From the NCBI GenBank assembly GCA_017465945.1, contig JAFTVD010000018.1, positions 1 to 64,000 on the forward strand: a DNA stretch of 64,000 nucleotides. The letters are read 5' to 3'. Source of the stretch: Alphaproteobacteria bacterium. GTDB taxonomy: Bacteria > Pseudomonadota > Alphaproteobacteria > RF32 > CAG-239. Below are positions 56,246 to 64,000 of this stretch, one piece after another. The first letter of the stretch is position 1, and each line of letters starts with the position of its first letter. A program made the position numbers and the translations under genes. The notes beneath the pieces were generated by a model. That model did not search any database, was not told where the DNA came from, and saw nothing but the letters and a program-made list of their open reading frames with translations.

Positions 56246-58912
56246 TTATTGATTGTTATTATCTACATTATTCCCAGATGCTTCTTCTTCCTCAACATAT
56301 TCCCACTCCCATTCTTCATCTTCTCCATTAGATTCTATGGGATTACCATTTTCATCAACATATTCCCAATCCCATTCCTCATTATTATCTGAAGTTTGAT
56401 TATTTGTATCTAATGTTTCTGTGCCATCTTCAACGTATTCATATTCCCAATCTTCATCAGCATCAGTACTTGTGTTGCCAATATACTCATCATCTTGAGG
56501 AACATTTTCGTCATCGCTATAATCATCTAATGCGATAGGTTCATCTAATGATGAAATATCTACATTGTCAGAAGTAAGAGCAGCTCTTATTTTATCCAAT
56601 TCAGCACTATATCTGCTTGTGCTTGTAGATGGTTGTGATGGAGCTTGAGGAGTGTTGTCTACTGCATCGGTATTAAAAAAGTCATCTATACTCACATTAT
56701 CAGACTGTGAATTTTCTGTATTTTTATTTTCTTCTTTGTTTTCTTCAGGTAACTCAAAAGATAAACCATCATCAGCAATATCATCTAAAGAACTAAAAGA
56801 TTCGCTTTCTTTTGTTGTATTATCTTCTGCACTAAATTCAGTATTTTCTTCTGGTAACTCAAAAGATAAACCATCATCAGCAATATCATCTAAAGAGCTA
56901 AAAGATTCGCTTTTTTCTGCGATATTATCTTCTGCACTAAATTCTGTATTTTGTTCAGGTAATTCGAAAGATAAACCATCATCAGCAATATCATCTAAAG
57001 AGGTAAAAGATTCGCTTTTTTCTGTTGTGTTATCTTCTGCGCTAAATTCTGTATTTTGTTCAGGTAACTCAAAAGATAAACCATCATCAGCAATATCATC
57101 TAAAGAACTAAAAGATTCGCTTTCTTCTGTTGTATTATCTTTTGCACTAAATTCAGTATTTTGTTCTGGCAATTCAAAAGATAAACCATCATCAGCAATA
57201 TCGTCTAAAGAGCTAAAAGATTCGCCTTCTTCTATTGTACTATCTTCTGTGTTAAATTCAGTATTTTGTTCAGGTAACTCAAAAGATAAACCATCATCAA
57301 CAATGTCGTCTAGCGAGGTAAATGATTCGTTTTCTTCTGTTGTATTATCATCTGCACTAAATTCAGTATTTTGTTCAGGTAATTCGAAAGATAAATCGTC
57401 ATCAACAATACCATCTAAAGAAGTAAAGTTGTCATCGTTTTCTTCAGCAATATCAATTTCAGTGTCATCTAAAATAACGCTACTATTACTCAAATTTTTA
57501 TTTTCATCATTTACAGAAGAAACATCTTCCAAATCTAAGTCAGAAATTGATGAAAGGTCAGATAAGTCATCAAAATTGATATCAATTTCTTCATCTGTTG
57601 TAATTTCCTCTTCGATTTCATCTTCTAAATCATCCATTGGAGGTGTATCTAATTTAACATTGTTAAAATTGTCTTCATGCTTAAATGTGTTATTTCGAAT
57701 GACACCATCTACAATAGGCGCACTAACAGTATTCATAGTTACTTTTTCTGCAACACCACCTTGTTTGTTTTCATTATTTACATTATCTTCTGATTCAAAA
57801 TTATTAAACTGGTTATTCTTATTTTTTTTCTTGTTTTTCTTTTTTCTATTAATATCGTTTTCATTTACAATAGTATCTTGAGCGAAATTATTTTCTATTC
57901 TTTGTGGGGTGGTATTATTATTTGTCTCAAAATTTTCCTTTTTTTCTATATTTGCATGTTCTTTTATTGTTGAAGCTAATAATGTACTTAAATTTTTAAT
58001 ATCATCATGCTTTAAACTTGGTTCTTTTGTTTCTATAACAACCTTTTTATCGTTAAAAGATTTCATACATTCAACAAACATATCCTGCATTTTAACCAAA
58101 GATTGTTCCATTTCAGCACGTATTTCATTCTTAAAGTTTTGAAGCTTTGTTTCTATGTTTAGATAATCGGATATTTCATTATTTTTTTGATTATTAGCAA
58201 GATATAAGCCTTCTAATAATTTGGTGATAGAAGCTTGTGATGCAATTATTCTATTATTCAAATCAGCTGTGCCAACTTCATCTCTTGTTCGAGCAGATAA
58301 TATACCTTCCAAAATTCGAGATATTGAAACTTGAGATGCAATAACGGAGTCTGTGATACTTCTTGTTTCTTTTAATACATCTAAAAGAGAAGTTCTTGAG
58401 GTTTTAATTTCTTCTGCAATAATGTCAAAAGCATTTCCAAAATCAATTTTACCACCAACAGCTCCTCCGCCAGAAACAGTTGCTTGCATTGGATTTTGTT
58501 TGAAAGCGTTTGCCATAGATTGCGCCAAAGCCTCAGCAAAAGATTCATCAACAGTAACGCTTCCCCCAACGATAGGAGCAACACCACCTGCTACAACAGG
58601 AGCAGGAGTAGGGGTAGTAGAAGTTCCACTACCTTCTGCAAAATCTTCCTTGCTTGATTTTACAAAGGATATGCCTCTTTCGGTTTTTACTTCTTCAATA
58701 TGTTCAACAAGCAAGCGTCCACCAGGCATACGCTTGAAGAAATCGAAAATATTAGCAGGTAAAGCTAATAGCTCGTCATCAAATTGATCACGTTTTTCTT
58801 TGTTGAAAATATGAATTTGTCTGTAAATATTAAGATAACGTTGAGCCACCAAAATCGGGGCTTCTTCTTTATCCTTATCGCTACCAAACTCTACGTCATT
58901 TAAATTTTCCAC
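56246..58912 (-). CDS. Acidic repeat protein with coiled-coil and W motifs
   Basis: 888 residues from GTG 58912. Residues ~20-90 are a folded helical part (R-Y-L-N-I-Y-R-Q-I-H-I-F), followed by an Ala/Gly/Val/Pro segment and predicted coiled coils (~165-300). Asn/Lys-rich low complexity comes next, then seven 35-residue acidic repeats (~483-727), and the C-terminus has three Trp motifs (W-E-Y-E-Y-V, W-D-W-E-Y-V, W-E-W-E-Y-V). There is no signal peptide or membrane helix, so it is probably cytoplasmic. It could be a scaffold or substrate-docking hub; unrecognised. Confidence 0.75.
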   Translation of the reverse strand: MENLNDVEFGSDKDKEEAPILVAQRYLNIYRQIHIFNKEKRDQFDDELLALPANIFDFFKRMPGGRLLVEHIEEVKTERGISFVKSSKEDFAEGSGTSTTPTPAPVVAGGVAPIVGGSVTVDESFAEALAQSMANAFKQNPMQATVSGGGAVGGKIDFGNAFDIIAEEIKTSRTSLLDVLKETRSITDSVIASQVSISRILEGILSARTRDEVGTADLNNRIIASQASITKLLEGLYLANNQKNNEISDYLNIETKLQNFKNEIRAEMEQSLVKMQDMFVECMKSFNDKKVVIETKEPSLKHDDIKNLSTLLASTIKEHANIEKKENFETNNNTTPQRIENNFAQDTIVNENDINRKKKNKKKNKNNQFNNFESEDNVNNENKQGGVAEKVTMNTVSAPIVDGVIRNNTFKHEDNFNNVKLDTPPMDDLEDEIEEEITTDEEIDINFDDLSDLSSISDLDLEDVSSVNDENKNLSNSSVILDDTEIDIAEENDDNFTSLDGIVDDDLSFELPEQNTEFSADDNTTEENESFTSLDDIVDDGLSFELPEQNTEFNTEDSTIEEGESFSSLDDIADDGLSFELPEQNTEFSAKDNTTEESESFSSLDDIADDGLSFELPEQNTEFSAEDNTTEKSESFTSLDDIADDGLSFELPEQNTEFSAEDNIAEKSESFSSLDDIADDGLSFELPEENTEFSAEDNTTKESESFSSLDDIADDGLSFELPEENKEENKNTENSQSDNVSIDDFFNTDAVDNTPQAPSQPSTSTSRYSAELDKIRAALTSDNVDISSLDEPIALDDYSDDENVPQDDEYIGNTSTDADEDWEYEYVEDGTETLDTNNQTSDNNEEWDWEYVDENGNPIESNGEDEEWEWEYVEEEEASGNNVDNNNQ
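56730..57464 (-). repeat. Seven 105-bp coding repeats
   Basis: The anchor ATAAA recurs at 56761, 56866, 56971, 57076, 57181, 57286 and 57391, exactly 105 bases (35 codons) apart. The unit encodes S-L-D-D-I-A-D-D-G-L-S-F-E-L-P-E followed by an acidic Asn/Thr stretch. The end copies are less alike. Confidence 0.95.
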
Positions 58913-58979
58913 GAGCTTTTACCTTTTACACAAAATTACTTAAAACCACAATCAAATAACAATAATTTATATAAAATTA

Positions 58980-59951
58980 CTATAAGGCAATATCAACAAC
59001 CTTATGAATTTTATTAAAATCATCATTACTAAAATAGATTCTTTCTTCTGGATTCCACATTAAGCCATATAGCTTACCGGCTTCATCTTCTCTAACGCTT
59101 ACAACATAGGCTTCTTGCTCATTCTTGTAGTATAAAGCAATATCACCAACGCTAGCAACTTCAGAAGGAGCTACGAACATAACAGCTCTATTAGATAAAA
59201 TAGAACCCAATCTTCTAGTACATAAGCTCACACCATATACATCCCTCTTTTCAAAAAGGTTTGCTGGCTTTGTAGCTTCTTTAGAAGAAGAAGTTTTATC
59301 TACAATAATAGAACCATCGATTCCAGATATTCCAAAAACAGGGATTTTTAATGCTTCAATATCGATATAGCTATTATGTTCAACAATCATTCTATTCATG
59401 TTGTTTACTTTAAATTTTGTATCGTTATGAGTGATAATTTCTTCTAACGCACCAGCTTCATCAAGTCTTTTAATTTCAGCTTTAAGATCATCTAATTCCA
59501 TAGACAGTGCTCTTGCAATATTTTTATATTCCTTATCAGAAACTTCACGTTGCCCCATTTCTATGCGGTGATAAACAGACAAAGTCATATCAGCACGTTC
59601 TGCTACTTCAATTAAGGTTAAAGATTTATCATTTCTGATATATCTCAAAGCCGCACCAAGAACTTTAAGTCCACTACTTTTGTTGATTTCTTGTCTTCTT
59701 TCTTGCTCTTTTTTCCAAGCAAGTACAACTTCTTGCTGAGAATTTTGTTCATTAACATACAATTCTTGCAATGGACAATCTAAAATTTCTGCAACAGAAA
59801 TAAGTTGTTCTTGATTAAGACGTCTATAGCCTTTTTCAATTTTTGAAATGGCAGAAAGACTAATGTTTAATTTGTCAGCTAAATCTTGCATTGAAACACC
59901 ACGTAGCTTGCGGTGGATTCTAATTTGGTTAGGAAATACAATCTCTTCCAT
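58980..59951 (-). CDS. Double helix-turn-helix regulator with S24-like end
   Basis: Two XRE-type HTH domains in one chain: residues ~8-62 (S-M-Q-D-L-A-D-K-L-N-I-S-L-S-A-I-S-K-I-E-K-G) and ~97-150 (L-T-L-I-E-V-A-E-R-A-D-M-T-L-S-V-Y-H-R-I-E-M-G). The C-terminal ~205-323 looks like a LexA/CI peptidase fold (V-G-D-I-A-L-Y-Y, M-W-N-P-E-E-R), but a G-x-S-M serine motif is not seen (C-T-R-R-L-G-S instead). It may regulate the secretion block it lies in. AGAGGTG precedes the ATG. Confidence 0.8.
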   Translation of the reverse strand: MEEIVFPNQIRIHRKLRGVSMQDLADKLNISLSAISKIEKGYRRLNQEQLISVAEILDCPLQELYVNEQNSQQEVVLAWKKEQERRQEINKSSGLKVLGAALRYIRNDKSLTLIEVAERADMTLSVYHRIEMGQREVSDKEYKNIARALSMELDDLKAEIKRLDEAGALEEIITHNDTKFKVNNMNRMIVEHNSYIDIEALKIPVFGISGIDGSIIVDKTSSSKEATKPANLFEKRDVYGVSLCTRRLGSILSNRAVMFVAPSEVASVGDIALYYKNEQEAYVVSVREDEAGKLYGLMWNPEERIYFSNDDFNKIHKVVDIAL

Positions 59952-60094
59952 AATTTATCACCTCTAATAAATAACAAACTTTTCTATATAATAGTGTTGT
60001 ACAAAAAAAAGGCAAGTCAAAAAAGTAAAAAAAGTTTTAAATCTGTATAACTTTTGTCAAAGAGAGTCTATTTTTATTATAATTAACTCTAATA

Positions 60095-60508
60095 TTAAAT
60101 TTTGGAATATTCATTCTGTAATAAACTCATGCTTGCATTTATGTTATCAATACTATTACCAGCAATAGCGCTTTTTAAAGAATTTAACGCAACATCTAGA
60201 CTTGCTTTTTGGGAAGACGAAAGAGTATTTGCATATGCTATAAGCGCCATTTCTACTTCTGCAATTAAACTTTCTGCAGATATTTTCAAATTCATTAAAT
60301 CTAAAGTGTTATCTTCAGGATTTTCATTTTGCTGTTCTTCATTTTCAGATGTAGAAGAGCTATCACCATCAGTATCTTCATCGTCTGTATTTTCATCATC
60401 GGTATCATCATCGGTATCATCGTCTCCGCCACCGGTATCACCAGTTGCGCCACCGGTACCACCAGTTCCACCACCAGAACCTGAATTTCGAGTCGTACTT
60501 AAAAAAAC
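60095..60508 (-). other. -1 frame continuation of the VirB6-like gene
   Basis: Past the TAA at 60499 the -1 frame runs open to TAA at 60095. It reads S-T-T-R-N-S-G-S-G-G-G-T-G-G-T-G-G, then a Gly/Asp/Thr-rich acidic linker, then a helical domain (S-A-E-S-L-I-A-E-V-E-M-A-L-I-A-Y-A-N-T-L) of ~70 residues. The break coincides with a 7-base homopolymer (60501-60507). The VirB6-like protein is probably ~870 residues in its intact form. Confidence 0.65.
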
Positions 60509-62703
60509 TTAGTGTTTTGGCGGTTGCGCTTTGTCACACGATTACGTTGCATCAAGCCAATATACATATCTTTTACAGTTTTTCCGTTAGGTATTTTCAT
60601 ACCAAGATTCATACTATCATCCATACCAAAACATAAGTCATCTGCAACTTTTCCTCCTTGGCTAGGGTCTAAGTCTTTAGCTATTTTACCAGTGTTATCA
60701 ACAACTTGATTTTCTTCAATACTATCAGTTATTTTTGTATGATTATCACTAATTCTTTTATAATATTCTGTTGTAGAAACTTCATTACCATCTTTATCTA
60801 CAATAGTTGTAATTTTAACCATACCATTATCAAATACAGCAATTCTAGAACCATCACTTCTAATTCTATCCATTGTTATAGCAACTCTTCCTGTATTAGG
60901 ATCCATCTTTAAGCTAAAGTTTGTATCTTTTTTACTTGTATCTTGTTGCATAACTTTGATTTCGTACGGGTTAGTAGGATCAAAAATTATATTTCTAGAA
61001 TTAAAGTTTGTACCAATATCAAGACCTTTTATTTTCGCAACTTCTATTGCAACTTGCGACATTATTGCTTCTTTTGCACCAGGTACTTGAGCAATATCAG
61101 AGTTAAGCAACTTGTTAATTGCTTCAACATTAATATCCCCCTTTTTATCAAGAAGATGTTTTTTGATAAAGTTATTTTTAAATTTAACTTCACTTTTAAT
61201 TAAAATACCGCTATCATCCTTTTCCTGTTTTATATCCAAAAATCTATTATAATAAGTCTCATGTAGTCTATCATTTATAGGATTAGTCCAAGAGCGAGAT
61301 AATACTTTTTTGCCTCCACCAATATTTACATTAGAATATGTCATTCCTCCTAAATTTAGCTTTCCTCCAGCTCTATTAACAGCCCATTTCATGGCAGGCC
61401 GTCCAATATGCCCAGCTCCTCTACTAACACCACTTACAACATAATCTGCAGCATTTACAGCCTGAGAACCCGCATTTTTAGCCATTCTACTTACATTATC
61501 TTCAACTTTATCTGAAACAGCTTTTCCGATATTAGCCCCAGCACCCAAACCAGAACCTTCCGAAAATCGTTTTGCTAAACTGCTTACTATAGGCATATAA
61601 TTCCATCCAATACATAGCATAAATATAATCATAATCATATTTGCTCCCCAAAAAGCAACACCTTCATTGGGGCTTACAAATATTTTATCTGCATCAGCAT
61701 TACCTAGTGCTCCTAATAGTAAGTTTTCAATGTATCCTAGTATGCAAGATAATAAAATTGCCATAAATATAAATACAAACAATGAATTCAAAATCCATTT
61801 CCAAATTTTGCCGATATAGCTTTTTGTTCCTTGAAAGGCATAACCGCAAATAGCAAAAGGAAGCAACGTCATCGCAATCCCTAGTTGTAAAACAGCATCT
61901 GCCATAACCCATGGATAAGCCACTATAAAGAATATGCCTCCAAGATAAAGTAGTATTGCATCAATAATGTATATAGGATGAGGAAGAATAAATAATATTC
62001 TATCAGGTCCTGTTCCACGGCAAAATGCCCATTCTCCAAATTCAAACAATAAATTAATTTTATTTTCAATGTTATCAACTGCGCAAACAATCATTTTGCC
62101 AACATCTGCAGGCATACCGCCTCCGGAGGCATTTGAGCTAAATCCAAGAATTCCTCCTGCTTCACTACATCCTGTTGGTGTATTGCCATTATTAGCTAAA
62201 TCAACAAAATTCATTGCTGCATCAAAAATAGGGACAAGTGTTAAATTTAAAATATAGTAGTAGTTATATGATAAAATTATATAAATAGTTATTCCTAAAA
62301 ACACTTTTCGCATTACATCATTCATTAAGCCATAAGGGTCTTTTGCCCCAAATGAAGCAACATAACGCAATATAATCAAAGCAAGAGATACACCTAAAAA
62401 TATAAGCAATAATTGAGCAAGGTCTTCACCAAATGTTGTATACGATTTATGTGCCATTAAACTGCCAGCATTAAAGATAATCTTGAACATCGGGCAAAAT
62501 AAACAAAAAGATTTTTCCATTTGAGGAACAGCACAATTAACATTTGTATCAATGCCTAGTGCTTCAAGAACATTTCCTTTAACCCAATCAACAAGATCCG
62601 CACACCAACCACAACTCCAAGCAACAGCAACATTAGGAGTAAATATTACAGCGCAAATAATAATTGGAAGATAGATTTTTAGATATTTAAATAATTTATT
62701 CAT
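60499..62703 (-). CDS. VirB6/TrbL-like membrane protein, long C-terminus
   Basis: 734 residues: a signal peptide (M-N-K-L-F-K-Y-L-K-I-Y-L-P-I-I-I, ending near A-V-A-W), a Cys-rich start (C-G-W-C, C-L-F-C), then about 6-7 membrane helices (~95-372: L-L-L-I-F-L-G-V-S-L-A-L-I-I-L, F-V-F-I-F-M-A-I-L-L-S). After that comes a soluble C-terminal part of >300 residues. The TM layout and the two similar genes beside it support VirB6/TrbL, the inner-membrane core of a type IV secretion system. Long C-terminal parts are known for rickettsial VirB6 proteins. A -1 frame break follows its stop. Confidence 0.78.
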   Translation of the reverse strand: MNKLFKYLKIYLPIIICAVIFTPNVAVAWSCGWCADLVDWVKGNVLEALGIDTNVNCAVPQMEKSFCLFCPMFKIIFNAGSLMAHKSYTTFGEDLAQLLLIFLGVSLALIILRYVASFGAKDPYGLMNDVMRKVFLGITIYIILSYNYYYILNLTLVPIFDAAMNFVDLANNGNTPTGCSEAGGILGFSSNASGGGMPADVGKMIVCAVDNIENKINLLFEFGEWAFCRGTGPDRILFILPHPIYIIDAILLYLGGIFFIVAYPWVMADAVLQLGIAMTLLPFAICGYAFQGTKSYIGKIWKWILNSLFVFIFMAILLSCILGYIENLLLGALGNADADKIFVSPNEGVAFWGANMIMIIFMLCIGWNYMPIVSSLAKRFSEGSGLGAGANIGKAVSDKVEDNVSRMAKNAGSQAVNAADYVVSGVSRGAGHIGRPAMKWAVNRAGGKLNLGGMTYSNVNIGGGKKVLSRSWTNPINDRLHETYYNRFLDIKQEKDDSGILIKSEVKFKNNFIKKHLLDKKGDINVEAINKLLNSDIAQVPGAKEAIMSQVAIEVAKIKGLDIGTNFNSRNIIFDPTNPYEIKVMQQDTSKKDTNFSLKMDPNTGRVAITMDRIRSDGSRIAVFDNGMVKITTIVDKDGNEVSTTEYYKRISDNHTKITDSIEENQVVDNTGKIAKDLDPSQGGKVADDLCFGMDDSMNLGMKIPNGKTVKDMYIGLMQRNRVTKRNRQNTKFF

Positions 62704-62713
62704 AACCTATCTC

Positions 62714-63661
62714 CTACTTTGTTTTTCCTAAAGATGCACCTGCACGATACAAAGCTCGTTGAGCAAAATTACCTTTTTCATTACCCATTTTTTTCAATAG
62801 ATTACCAGATTGGTGTTTTGCAACATCCTTTCCATATTTTGCCAAAGGTTTTGTAGTTTTTCTATGAAATTTCGCAATCATTTGAGTTATTTTTTCACTA
62901 ATAGGATTGCCCGCCAAAGCACCTCCAAAGAAGCGTCCACAAAACTCTGTTGCCATTAATGGAATAATCTTAAATGCAACACAATAACTTATAAGAACCT
63001 TTAAAAATGATAGCGTAAATAGTGATAAATTATCTTTTATAATATCAGCTTGATCGTTCTCGAAAGCCTCAATTAACGCTTGTTCGCCCCCGAAAACATT
63101 TGCAATAACTGTACTAACAAGTTGATTCGCAATGGTAATACCTAAAGGTAAGAAAATAAAAAGCCCGGTATAATAAACAATGTTATTTACAATATTTTTT
63201 AGTTTCGCTTTCGTCCAACCAAAAGGCCATAATGCAATACCCAAAGGTAACAAAACAATAGTTATAGATAAATTAAATGCAATATCAAACAAATAGAAAG
63301 ATGTGGCAACAGTTATTAAAAAACCTACAAAGATCAGAATAATAGCACTAAACCATAAAGGAAACGATATTAATCTCCAACTTTTACTCCAATTTAAGGC
63401 TGGAATTTCAATTTCCCAATCAGCAGCCTTCCCATGTAAAGAATTACAATATAACATATTGGCAAATTTTAACATTTTAGATGAGGCAGTATGTATAGTT
63501 TTAGCAAGAGAAGTAACCTTGTTAGAAAGATTATTCATAGCTTCACCGCCAGAATAAACATCAAATTTTACAGTAGAAACATTGATTAAATCCGCATTTG
63601 CATTTGTTGGTAACAAAAATACAGTAAGGCAAATGAATAATGTAGCAACAATTTTTTTCAT
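62714..63661 (-). CDS. VirB6/TrbL-like membrane protein
   Basis: 315 residues with a signal peptide (M-K-K-I-V-A-T-L-F-I-C-L-T-V-F-L-L, near A-N-A-D) and several membrane helices (L-W-F-S-A-I-I-L-I-F-V-G-F-L-I-T-V-A, I-T-I-V-L-L-P-L-G-I-A-L-W-P-F-G-W, Y-Y-T-G-L-F-I-F-L-P-L-G-I). A basic C-terminal tail lies in the cytoplasm. Its start overlaps the upstream stop by one base (TAATG), so the genes are coupled, and the next gene begins 10 bases after its stop. Confidence 0.8.
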   Translation of the reverse strand: MKKIVATLFICLTVFLLPTNANADLINVSTVKFDVYSGGEAMNNLSNKVTSLAKTIHTASSKMLKFANMLYCNSLHGKAADWEIEIPALNWSKSWRLISFPLWFSAIILIFVGFLITVATSFYLFDIAFNLSITIVLLPLGIALWPFGWTKAKLKNIVNNIVYYTGLFIFLPLGITIANQLVSTVIANVFGGEQALIEAFENDQADIIKDNLSLFTLSFLKVLISYCVAFKIIPLMATEFCGRFFGGALAGNPISEKITQMIAKFHRKTTKPLAKYGKDVAKHQSGNLLKKMGNEKGNFAQRALYRAGASLGKTK

Positions 63662-64000
63662 TACTTACCTCCTATGCCTGTACTTTTGTTAAATTCTGTT
63701 CCAATTGAATAACCAATATCAAGTAAGGGTTGAACAATATATTCAACAATACCATCAAGTCCTACATATATTGTAGCATAACAAAGTGACCATTTGAAAA
63801 CAAATATCATTAAACCATCTAAAACTTTTCCAGGTGTTTGAGCAGCAAAAGAACCTAGTGTTTTTAAGAAATAACATGCAATCCAAATAGCTCCACCATA
63901 CAGGAGTACTGTTTCAGAAATAGAACGAATTGCTTCATAAAGTACTCCTGTAACATTAGTTAACCCTTGCATTAAAGTTTGTACAACTTGACAAGACCAG
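63661..64000 (-). CDS. VirB6/TrbL-like membrane protein, 5' end outside window
   Basis: The frame stays open to the window edge (W-S-C-Q-V-V-Q-T-L before the ATG at 63972), so the ATG is probably internal and the gene starts outside. The visible 113 residues hold membrane segments (V-L-L-Y-G-G-A-I-W-I-A-C-Y-F-L and F-V-F-K-W-S-L-C-Y-A-T-I-Y-V). It resembles the start of the next gene's family and is coupled to it by TAATG. Confidence 0.7.
   Translation of the reverse strand, partial: WSCQVVQTLMQGLTNVTGVLYEAIRSISETVLLYGGAIWIACYFLKTLGSFAAQTPGKVLDGLMIFVFKWSLCYATIYVGLDGIVEYIVQPLLDIGYSIGTEFNKSTGIGGK

Noticed and set aside
56652-57881. 409-codon + strand ORF opposite the acidic repeat protein
   Set aside because: Its Ser/Lys/Phe repeats are the reverse reading of the 105-bp units; the minus frame is longer and in line with its neighbours.
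60102-60512. 136-codon + strand ORF
   Set aside because: It is opposite the -1 continuation of the VirB6-like gene, whose composition and position are more convincing.
1-64000. tRNA, rRNA, tmRNA or rnpB genes, insertion sequences
   Set aside because: I found no T-loop GGTTCGA context outside the SRP RNA, no RNase P core motif, and no transposase or terminal inverted repeats.

Overview
The window is about 64 kb of AT-rich bacterial chromosome. It most resembles an alphaproteobacterium with a compact genome. Supporting signs are a PTS-Ntr enzyme I (ptsP), an ApaG-domain protein, an SPOR / nagZ / TatA-like run, a DnaJ-domain protein beside mfd, an exported hypothetical beside mutM, and short intergenic gaps. 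A Rickettsiales-like or gut RF32-like lineage is my inference; no rRNA or tRNA is present to test it.

Left end (1-11.6 kb, + strand): a giant protein made only of a 17-18 residue 'D-x-x-G-x-x-I-G-x-V' repeat runs in from outside the window (at least 2,055 residues). It opens with five nearly identical 156-bp units. One base after its stop is a second secreted or anchored protein with the same repeats, ending in a clear VirB10/TrbI domain, followed by a VirB11-type ATPase. The VirB10 gene carries a G9 run that could act as a phase-variation switch.

Middle (11.6-53.7 kb) is housekeeping. On the minus strand there is an origin-type set (rpsT, dnaA, dnaN, recF, then rpmH, rnpA, yidD, yidC, engB). 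DNA repair and recombination genes follow (mutM, mfd, recG, recX, recR, xerC/D-like, xthA), with translation genes (prfA, truA, rsmI, rpmG), envelope genes (LpoA-like lipoprotein, RodZ-like, SPOR, nagZ, S41 protease, OmpA-like barrel), hslO, ptsP, phoB, rpe and a ferritin-like protein. The 4.5S SRP RNA sits directly before dnaX-ybaB-recR. A leader with mutually exclusive hairpins precedes the outer-membrane protein at 29.5 kb.

Right end (53.7-64 kb, minus strand): a second secretion-type block. Three consecutive VirB6/TrbL-like membrane proteins (the first cut by the window edge) are followed by a double-HTH regulator, a very acidic 888-residue repeat protein, a small helical protein, a lipoprotein with a secretin-like end, and a single-pass membrane protein. 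With the VirB10/VirB11 block this suggests one type IV secretion machine encoded in dispersed islands, with an unusually large repeat-built VirB10 part and a possible secretin-like outer-membrane partner.

Three reading frames break in the -1 direction (dnaX 3' end, VirB6-like 3' end, a small ORF at 15.0 kb), two of them at 7-base homopolymers. dnaX also has an A10 run where slippage in either direction gives a stop within a few codons. These may be genuine recoding or slippage, or homopolymer under-calls in the assembly. All functional calls rest on reading motifs by eye; no database search was possible.
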